The position numbers and the translations under genes are program-made. A DNA stretch of 6,696 nucleotides from a bacterium (GTDB taxonomy: Bacteria > UBP15 > UBA6099): NCBI GenBank assembly GCA_029573925.1, contig JAKQBV010000047.1, positions 1 through 6,696 of the forward strand. Reading direction: 5' to 3'. This document shows positions 1 through 5,800 of the stretch, one piece after another. Positions within the stretch are counted from its first letter, which is position 1; each line of letters opens with the position of its first letter. Under the pieces are notes generated by a model that saw nothing but the letters and a program-made list of their open reading frames with translations, made no database searches and was not told the origin of the DNA.

Positions 1-719
1 AGCTTCTCGAAGACGCGCCGTCCGCTCCCGCAAGAGCGGCGACGAAACCGGCTCCCGCCCCCGCCCCCGAACCGGCGGAGGAAGCACCGGCTGAGAAACA
101 TGCGCATATGGTTGAAAAGCAACCTCCCGCCGCTGAGCCGCGTCCCGCCCCGCCTGCCGAGACGAAAGCGGCTCCGCCTTCTCGCTCTTCGGCTCAGACT
201 AAAACAGAGCTAAGGTCGGATGTGCAGCCGCCCCCAATGCCTCAGACGGACGACCCGGCTTTGAAATCGCTTCAGGCCGCTTGGCCCGCCGTGCTTAAGT
301 CGGTTCGGGAAACTTATATGCCGGTGTATTTTATGCTCGCCAAAGGCGCGCCGCACAATATCGACGACGGAGTCCTGAGCGTGCGCTTCGGCGCGGAGAA
401 CGCGTTAAGCGCCGAAATGTTGTCTGAGAAAAAAAATATCGACATAATCGAGGCGGCGATAAGGAAAACCGGCGGAGCCGCCTACAGCGTGAAAATTGAG
501 GCGGACGGTTCCGCCAAGCCGTCAGCGCCCGCAAAAAAAGAGGCGACCGCGCCGCAGAAGACTGCCGCGCCGCGCGCGCAGACTTCCGAAGTCAAGCCGG
601 CGGAATCCCCTGCCCCCGCCGACCCTGACGACTTTCTTACGACGCAACCCGCCAAGTCGAGGGAGCTTTCTCTTTTTGACACTTTCGAAGAGGTTTTCCC
701 CGAAGGCCGGGAAATATAA
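1..719 (+). CDS. dnaX: DNA polymerase III subunit gamma/tau, C-terminal part (5' truncated)
   Basis: The frame is open from base 3 to the TAA at 717-719, giving 238 visible codons; the start and the AAA+ ATPase core lie upstream of the window. DnaX is the clamp-loader motor subunit that loads the sliding clamp and ties the polymerase to the helicase. What is visible is a Pro/Ala/Lys-rich linker (about 3-254), then a folded segment (about 255-509) with the W-P-x-V-L-x-x-V and D-D-G-x-L-x-V-x-F pattern typical of the DnaX C-terminal domain. A second Pro/Ala linker follows, then an acidic, aromatic tail (about 624-716, ending SLFDTFEEVFPEGREI). No catalytic motifs are in view, so the call rests on the C-terminal domain pattern, the low-complexity linkers and the position directly upstream of ybaB and recR, which is the classic order. 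The internal ATG at 108 is not the start. I infer the tail may be a polymerase- or helicase-contact peptide. Confidence 0.85.
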   Translation, partial: LLEDAPSAPARAATKPAPAPAPEPAEEAPAEKHAHMVEKQPPAAEPRPAPPAETKAAPPSRSSAQTKTELRSDVQPPPMPQTDDPALKSLQAAWPAVLKSVRETYMPVYFMLAKGAPHNIDDGVLSVRFGAENALSAEMLSEKKNIDIIEAAIRKTGGAAYSVKIEADGSAKPSAPAKKEATAPQKTAAPRAQTSEVKPAESPAPADPDDFLTTQPAKSRELSLFDTFEEVFPEGREI

Positions 720-735
720 CAACTGGAGAAAACGC

Positions 736-1065
736 ATGTCGTTCGATATGGGAAATATTGGAGGCCTCCTGAAAAAGATGCAGGAGGACATGGCGCGAAT
801 ACAGGCCGAACTGGACGAGGCCCGTATCACGGGCAGCGCCCCCGGCGGCAAAGTCACCTGCAAGGTGAACGGAACGAGGGACATCCTCGAGGTGAAAATA
901 GACCCTTCGGCGGTCGACCCCTCGGACGTGGAGATGCTCGAAGACCTCGTGCTGTTCGCGGTCAGGGACGCCATGAAGAAAGCGGAGGAGTTCTCGCAGT
1001 CTAAGATGGGAGCTATGGCGAACATGCTGCCGAAGATCCCCGGACTGCAATTTCCGCCGGTGTGA
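736..1065 (+). CDS. ybaB: YbaB/EbfC family nucleoid-associated protein
   Basis: A 109-residue protein, the usual length for the family. YbaB/EbfC proteins are small dimeric DNA-binding proteins that coat the nucleoid and are commonly encoded between dnaX and recR. Sequence marks are an N-terminal helix rich in Met/Leu/Lys (G10-L-L-K-K-M-Q16), an amphipathic stretch ending in A-E-L-D-E, the family core G33-x-A-P-G-G-K-V-x-C-x-V-N-G, the strand I50-L-E-V-K-I-D-P, a helical E-M-L-E-D-L-V segment followed by A-x-x-D-A-x-K-K-A-E, and a Met/Pro-rich C-terminus (M91-x-x-M-A-N-M-L-P). The start at 736 is preceded by GGAG (725-728) at 7 nt, which favours it over the in-frame ATG at 748. It lies 16 nt after dnaX and 22 nt before recR, so co-transcription is likely. 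An upstream extension of this frame into dnaX is overlap only. Confidence 0.93.
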   Translation: MSFDMGNIGGLLKKMQEDMARIQAELDEARITGSAPGGKVTCKVNGTRDILEVKIDPSAVDPSDVEMLEDLVLFAVRDAMKKAEEFSQSKMGAMANMLPKIPGLQFPPV

Positions 1066-1091
1066 TGCCCGAACGGCGCGCTTACGGATGA
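1065..1091 (+). other. Eight-codon mini-ORF bridging ybaB and recR
   Basis: An ATG at 1065 overlaps the ybaB stop (TGATG, 1063-1067) and starts an eight-codon frame, MPERRAYG, whose TGA (1089-1091) overlaps the recR start as ATGA. recR has no convincing Shine-Dalgarno sequence just upstream. I infer that ribosomes leaving ybaB could translate or scan this stretch and restart at recR. The frame is too short for coding statistics, and chance is a live alternative. Confidence 0.2.
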
Positions 1092-1705
1092 AAAGACCCC
1101 TTTCGTTGCAAAAGCTCATAGACGCGCTCCGCAAACTGCCCGGAGTCGGGCCGAGGTCGGCGCGGCGCATGGCGGAAGCCGTGCTCGCAATGGACTACGA
1201 GGAGGCACGCGAGATAGGCCGCGCCATAGTAAGGGCGAAGAAAGCCATCCGCCCATGCTCCGTCTGCGGCATAGACACCGAGCAGGACCCTTGCGAAATT
1301 TGCTCGGACGAAACGCGCGACCGCTCTTTCGTCTGCGTGGTGGAGAGCGCCGAAGACGTCATCGCTTTCGAAAGCTCAGGCAGCCACGAGGGCGTTTACC
1401 ACGTGCTCGGCGGCACGATAAACTACACGCGCGGATCAGGGCCTGAAAAACTGAATCTCGCCTCGCTGTTCAGCCGGGCAGGCGCAGGCGGCATAAAGGA
1501 GGTTCTCATCGCCACCAACCCCACTCTCGAAGGGGAATCAACGGCGGCGTACATAGTAAAAAGGCTGAAGAACACCGGCATAAAGCTGACGAGGCCCGCG
1601 CGCGGCCTCCCCAGAGGGGCCGACATCGATTTCCTCGACAGCGAAACAATTTCCATCGCTCACAAAGAGCGTCAGGAGGCTTTTTTCCTTAACGACGAAC
1701 AATGA
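1088..1705 (+). CDS. recR: Recombination mediator protein RecR
   Basis: A 205-residue protein of normal RecR length. RecR acts with RecO (and RecF) to load RecA on single-stranded DNA covered by SSB at gaps, in the RecFOR recombinational repair pathway. Domains in order are the helix-hairpin-helix (L17-P-G-V-G-P-R-S-A-R-R-M28), the C4 zinc finger (C57-x2-C60 and C69-x2-C72) and the Toprim domain. The Toprim domain shows the acidic strand V84-V-E86 and the A142-T-N-P-T-L-E-G-E-S-T segment; the Walker-like C-terminal region follows. The start at 1088 aligns with the usual short N-terminus before the HhH, but no good ribosome site precedes it. Two normally conserved stretches differ: the I-S-P-L-x-G-I-G-P loop reads I-N-Y-T-R-G-S-G-P (111-119), and the P-x-G-G-D/E-L-E segment reads P-R-G-A-D-I-D (175-181). 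All zinc-binding and Toprim acidic positions that I can identify are kept, so it is probably functional. Confidence 0.97.
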   Translation: MKRPLSLQKLIDALRKLPGVGPRSARRMAEAVLAMDYEEAREIGRAIVRAKKAIRPCSVCGIDTEQDPCEICSDETRDRSFVCVVESAEDVIAFESSGSHEGVYHVLGGTINYTRGSGPEKLNLASLFSRAGAGGIKEVLIATNPTLEGESTAAYIVKRLKNTGIKLTRPARGLPRGADIDFLDSETISIAHKERQEAFFLNDEQ

Positions 1706-1773
1706 ATATCACAACTGCAATCTCGCTAAAAAACTACATCGAACTCACCGGAGGCGCTATTAAATGTCGCTGA
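1702..1773 (+). other. 23-codon ORF filling the recR-NYN gap
   Basis: An ATG at 1702 overlaps the recR stop (ATGA, 1702-1705), and the frame runs 23 codons to a TGA at 1771-1773, ten bases inside the next gene. The peptide reads MNITTAISLKNYIELTGGAI then KCR and matches nothing I recognise. The nearest strong Shine-Dalgarno (AGGAGG, 1674-1679) is 22 nt upstream, too far for normal initiation, so any translation would be by reinitiation after recR. The reading frame spans the Shine-Dalgarno of the downstream gene. It may be a coupling peptide or simply chance. Confidence 0.2.
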
Positions 1774-2261
1774 AAGCTCAAAGAGTGGGCATCTTCGTGG
1801 ATGTCCAAAACCTGTTTTATTCCGCGAAATACCAACATCACGCGAAAGTGGACTTTACAAAGCTTCTAAACATCTGCCTCAACGACAGACAGCTTATCAG
1901 GGCCATCGCATACATCGTGCAGACGCCCGACATCGACCAGTCCGGCTTTATCAACATCCTCACGGGCATCGGCTACGAAATCAAATCCAAGGACCTGCGG
2001 GTCAGGCCGGACGGCACGGCGAAGGGCGACTGGGACATGGGGATCGCTATCGACACCATAGCTATGGCCGAACGGCTGGACGCTGTGGTTCTCGTGTCCG
2101 GAGACGGGGATTTCTGCGACTTGATACACATGTTGAAAGCCAAGGGCGTGGTCACTGAGGTGGTGTCGTTCCCTAACAACACCGCGGAGGACTTGAAGCT
2201 CGCGGCCACATTCTACATACCGCTGGACAAATCGGTGCTCTACTCCGGCTCGAAACTCTGA
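1764..2261 (+). CDS. NYN domain (LabA/DUF88-type, PIN-like) protein, putative nuclease
   Basis: A 165-residue single-domain protein. NYN domains have the PIN-like fold and in characterised members act as metal-dependent ribonucleases; the substrate here is unknown. Visible marks are the first strand with its acidic residue, V8-G-I-F-V-D13-V-Q-N16-L-F, then the central K87-G-D89-W-D91-M-x-I-A-I-D97 block, where LabA-type proteins carry K-G-x-D, and V109-L-V-S-G-D114-G-D116-F-x-D119-L, the family's S-G-D-x-D-F motif. The late strand T131-E-V-V-S-F is followed by a C-terminal helix with L144-K-L-A-A. The acidic residues D13, D91, D97, D114 and D116 are all present, so the site looks intact. The start at 1764 has GGAGG at 1750-1754, 9 nt upstream. 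There is no signal peptide or membrane segment, so it is cytosolic. Its position 58 nt after recR suggests co-transcription, but a repair role is only inference. Confidence 0.88.
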   Translation: MSLKAQRVGIFVDVQNLFYSAKYQHHAKVDFTKLLNICLNDRQLIRAIAYIVQTPDIDQSGFINILTGIGYEIKSKDLRVRPDGTAKGDWDMGIAIDTIAMAERLDAVVLVSGDGDFCDLIHMLKAKGVVTEVVSFPNNTAEDLKLAATFYIPLDKSVLYSGSKL

Positions 2262-2292
2262 TTCAGCTCCGCCGGACGTTTTGAAATCTCTC

Positions 2293-2320
2293 TTTACCCT
2301 GAGCGGGCGTCCGCTATAAT
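2293..2320 (+). promoter_or_regulatory. Sigma-70-type promoter for the YkgJ-family gene
   Basis: A perfect -10 box TATAAT (2315-2320) lies 16 bp after TTTACC (2293-2298), a four-of-six match to TTGACA. Transcription would begin near 2327, about 60 nt before the ATG at 2386. The site is in the 124-nt non-coding gap after the NYN gene, which argues for separate transcription of the downstream gene. A consensus hexamer can occur by chance, and the -35 box is only moderate. Confidence 0.6.
2302..2315. repeat. Inverted repeat in the promoter spacer (possible operator or hairpin)
   Basis: AGCGG and CCGCT form perfect 5-bp arms around a 4-nt centre (GCGT), lying between the -35 and -10 boxes and ending on the first base of TATAAT. 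A second pair, CGGACG (2273-2278) and CGTCCG (2308-2313), brackets the -35 region and uses part of the same sequence. Either could be a repressor site. As RNA it would be a short hairpin, but the T8 tract is 13 nt beyond the stem, so it does not look like a normal terminator for the NYN gene. Confidence 0.35.
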
Positions 2321-2385
2321 GTCTTTGGTTTTTTTTAGCGATTCTCAATAGCGAGACGCGAACAATCAGGAGAGGCATAACGACC

Positions 2386-2772
2386 ATGAAGAAGTGTGTT
2401 CCGGACAAATGCAACGCGAGCTGCTGCCGATACGCCGCTATAGTAATCGACGCCCCGACTTCGAAATCGGATTTCGAGGATATCCGCTGGCTGGTTTCGC
2501 ATCACAACGTGGCGGTCTATAAAGACTTAGAGGACGACTGGGTGCTCGAATTCGAGTCTCCGTGCAAATTCCTTAAAGGCAACCGCTGCTCGGATTACGA
2601 GAACAGGCCCTACATCTGCCGGGAATACGAGCCGGACACATGCACGCAGAACCGCAGAGGCAAAGACTCCAAGATTCTTTTCGAGGAGCCTGCTCAGGTA
2701 GAAGCCTTCGTGGCGAAACGGTGGCAGAAGAAAAAGACCGCCGCGAAACGGCCTGCTTCGAAAAAGTCCTGA
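2386..2772 (+). CDS. YkgJ-family (CxxCxxCC) cysteine-cluster protein
   Basis: A 128-residue protein with eight cysteines in two groups: C4-x4-C9-x3-C13-C14 near the N-terminus, and C60-x7-C68-x9-C78-x7-C86. The second group includes P59-C-K-F-L and C68-S-D-Y-x-N-R-P-Y-I-C78-R-E-Y, the hallmark pattern of the YkgJ/UPF0153 zinc or iron-sulfur cluster family. Most members have no defined reaction; a relative, FliB, is linked to flagellin lysine methylation. The C-terminal 18 residues (111-128) are strongly basic (ten Lys/Arg), which may bind nucleic acid or be a flexible extension. The start is the only plausible Met before C4. Shine-Dalgarno-like AGGAGAGG (2368-2375) ends 10 nt upstream. The gene has its own likely promoter and faces a convergent gene 102 nt downstream. 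There is no signal peptide. Family assignment is confident; function is unknown. Confidence 0.87.
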   Translation: MKKCVPDKCNASCCRYAAIVIDAPTSKSDFEDIRWLVSHHNVAVYKDLEDDWVLEFESPCKFLKGNRCSDYENRPYICREYEPDTCTQNRRGKDSKILFEEPAQVEAFVAKRWQKKKTAAKRPASKKS

Positions 2773-2792
2773 GCGCGTCAAACGAAGAATCC

Positions 2793-2812
2793 GGTTTTTT
2801 TTGTGAAAAACC
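2793..2812. repeat. AT-rich inverted repeat between convergent genes
   Basis: GGTTTTT (2793-2799) and AAAAACC (2806-2812) form 7-bp perfect arms around a 6-nt loop, 20 nt after the YkgJ-family stop and about 60 nt past the stop of the minus-strand gene. The location suits a shared transcription end. However, the stem has only two G-C pairs and no T-run follows it on either strand, so I do not call it a standard intrinsic terminator. The rest of 2773-2874 is AT-rich with nothing else I can identify. Confidence 0.3.
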
Positions 2813-2874
2813 CGTAAACGACATTTCAATTATTTATATTTTGTATAAAAGAAAACGGTGCGTTCCCCTCTTTA

Positions 2875-5800
2875 TCAGGGCGGCGAAGCGTATCCAGTGA
2901 ACCTCTGGTTGAGGTAATCCGTCACCCACACAAGTCCAGTGGCGGACGATATTGTCACATCGTAAGGCGTCCTAAGCTGCCCCGGCCCCGCTCCTGTCGA
3001 GCCGATGGTGTTTATCAGTTGGTTTGACGGGCTGAATATCTGAATCCTGTCGTTTCCGCTGTCGGCGACATATATATTTCCCGAACCGTCAACAGCCAGT
3101 CCGGCGGGCGTGTTAAGCTGTCCGAACCCGCTTCCCGCGCCGTATCCGATATTGTTCGCGGGCTGTTCGGCTCCGCCCGTCGTGTAAGCGCGAACAACAT
3201 GATTGACCTTGTCCGAAACATATACCAGCCCGTTCGACGGGTTGTAAATCACTCCGTTGGAATCCGGGACAGTCACCGCCGCCCCTGTGTTCTCGGTCAT
3301 AGAACTGGGATCGAACACCGCAAGTTTTTCATAATACGTCGCCACGAGCATCGAGCCTGACGGCAGCATGGCCATTTTCCACGGGCCGACTACCGTCCCT
3401 TTCGCCACATATGTCCCGGAAGCGGCGTCGAATTTCTGTATCCTCGCTATCGAGTCGCTCACATATACGAACCCCGCGTGGTATAGTACGGCGTTGGGTT
3501 TTTTGAAGTTGCCGTCCTCGCTGCCGTATTCTCCCCAAGTCTCGTAGAAGTTGCAGTCTTCGTCGAATACGGATACCCGGTTGTTGTGGTTGTCAGCGAT
3601 ATACACATAGTTGAAGCCGCTCGGCGACGGCGCGCCTATTGTCACTCCCGTCGGCCTGTTCACATAGCCGGGGGTGTCCGGGGCGATGTAGATGTCTCCG
3701 GGCAACTGGGCGCATGTCTTTCCGGGACTGTACGCCGGGGGCTGGGCCACAGCGCACATCTCGTTGGAATACACGCTCTCGCCGCCGTCGGAATCGATCG
3801 CAGTCGCCACATAGCAATAAGTGTCATACCATGTGAACGGGCCGTTGTGGACGAACTGGTATGTCGCGCCGGGGACTGTGGAAACGACCGACCCCGCCGC
3901 CGCGTACGGGCCTCCGGGGGTCGCCGACACATACACCGAATGCTGGGCTAGATTCGCTATAGGAAGCCCCGCGTTGTTCAGCGTCGGGGCGACAAGCGTG
4001 ACGGTTATCGCGCCGTTCGCGCCGTCTGCGTCTGTTATGGCAGGCGAGTCCGGGAAAAGAAGGCCTGTCACTTGAAACTGGACGTTTGTCTGGCTTGCCG
4101 TAGCGTCGCTGAAATCGGCCGCCGTCGCAGTAAAATCATAAGTCAATTGAGCGACGGACTGAATAGTCAACGCGGAAGACTCATAAACATCCGTCGCGCC
4201 AACCCGCGTCAATGTCAGAGGAGCCGCTCCGAATACTCCGTCCGTATCGGGAGCCGAGACGGATTTGATGTCCGCGTGACCATTCGGGTCCGTCACCGTG
4301 CAGGACAGCCTAACCGGAGTGAAACCGGGAGCTCCGTTTGGCGGCGCGAACGCGCAGGCGGATATAGCGGGATCGGCGTTCGTCACTGTGAACGTCGCGC
4401 CGGAAGAGCCTGTCAGCCCGCCAGTGTCAGTCGCGGTGACGATGAAGTTGTACGCTGCAGGCAACACGCCCTGAACAGTAAGCGCCGTCTTTTCGTATTT
4501 GCCGGTGACGCCGTTGTAAGCTAGAGCAATCGTCGCGCCCGCCGCTCCGAACACTCCGCTCGTGTCCGTGGCAGCAACTGTCGAGATCGTCACAAGCCCG
4601 TTTGGGTCGGCAACCGCGCATGAAAGAATCACGCCCGCCGTCGCGGGAGGCCCGCTCGCGGGCGCGAACGCGCATCCCGCAACCGTCGGCGCGACGTTCG
4701 TCACTGTGAACGTCGCAGTCGAGGAGCCTGTCAGGCCGCCAGAGTCCATGGCTGTTATTGTGAAGTTATATGCCGCCGCCGCGACGCCTTGAACCGTCAA
4801 CGCAGTCTTTTCATATTTGCCTGTCACGCCATTGTAAGCAAGATTTATCGTCGCGCCCGCCGCCCCGAACACTCCGCTCGTGTCCGTGGTCGTAACAGTG
4901 GATATCGTCGCAAGCCCGTTGGCATCCGCCACCGTGCAAGAGAGAACCACGCCGGATGTCGCGGGCGGCCCGCTCGCGGGCGCGAACGCGCATCCCGCGA
5001 CTGTGGGAGCCGCGTTCGTGACTGTGAATGTCGTGGCGTCCGTATCTGTCGCCGACGCTGAGTCCGTCGCTGTGACTGTGAAGTTGTACGCCACTGCCGC
5101 GATGCTTTGAACTGTCAGCGCTGTCTTTTCGTATTTGCCGGTAACTCCGTTATATGTGAGCGCAATCGTCGCGCCCGCCGCTCCGAACACTCCGCTCGTG
5201 TCCGTCGTCGTCACCGTGGATATATCGCCAAGTCCGTTGGCGTCCGCTACTGTGCAGGAAAGAACAACGCCCGCCGTAGCCGGCGGTCCGTTCGCCGGAG
5301 CGAACGCGCAACCCGCTACAGTCGGCGCGACATTCGTCACGGTGAATATCGCAGTTGACGAGCCTGTCGCCGCGCTCGCGTCCGTCGCGGTAATTGTGAA
5401 GTTATATGCAGTAGGAGCGACGCCCTGAACAGTCAGCGCCGTCTTTTCATATTTGCCAGTTACGCCGTTATATGTGAGAGATATGGTCGCGCCTGCGGCT
5501 CCGAACACACCGCTCGTGTCCGTGGTCGTCACTGTCGATATATCGCCAAGTCCGTTCGGGTCTGACACCGTGCAGGAAAGAACCACGCCGGATGTCGTCG
5601 GCGGTCCGCTAGCAGGCGCAAACGCGCAGCCGGACACTGTGGGCGGCGAACTCGTGACTTCAAATGATACTCCCGCTTGAGAACCAGATGCTGCGCTCGC
5701 GTCCGTCGCGGTGACTGTAAATAAGTATGAGCCTATAGCGACACTTTGAACCGTCAGGGCTGTCTTTTCATATTTGCCGGTAACTCCGTTATATGTGAGC

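Noticed and set aside
522..1025. Minus-strand ORF across the dnaX end and ybaB
   Set aside because: It overlaps two well-supported genes, is Arg-rich from GC-rich antisense sequence, and matches no family.
2302..2336. Intrinsic terminator for the NYN gene (hairpin plus T8)
   Set aside because: The T tract starts 13 nt after the stem, with a perfect TATAAT box between them; the promoter reading explains the sequence better.
2793..2812. Strong bidirectional terminator between the convergent genes
   Set aside because: The stem has only two G-C pairs and neither strand has a T-run after it, so I list it only as an inverted repeat.
2640..2900. Plus-strand ORF overlapping the 3' end of the YkgJ-family gene
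   Set aside because: Out of frame with a well-supported gene, no ribosome site, no recognisable domain.
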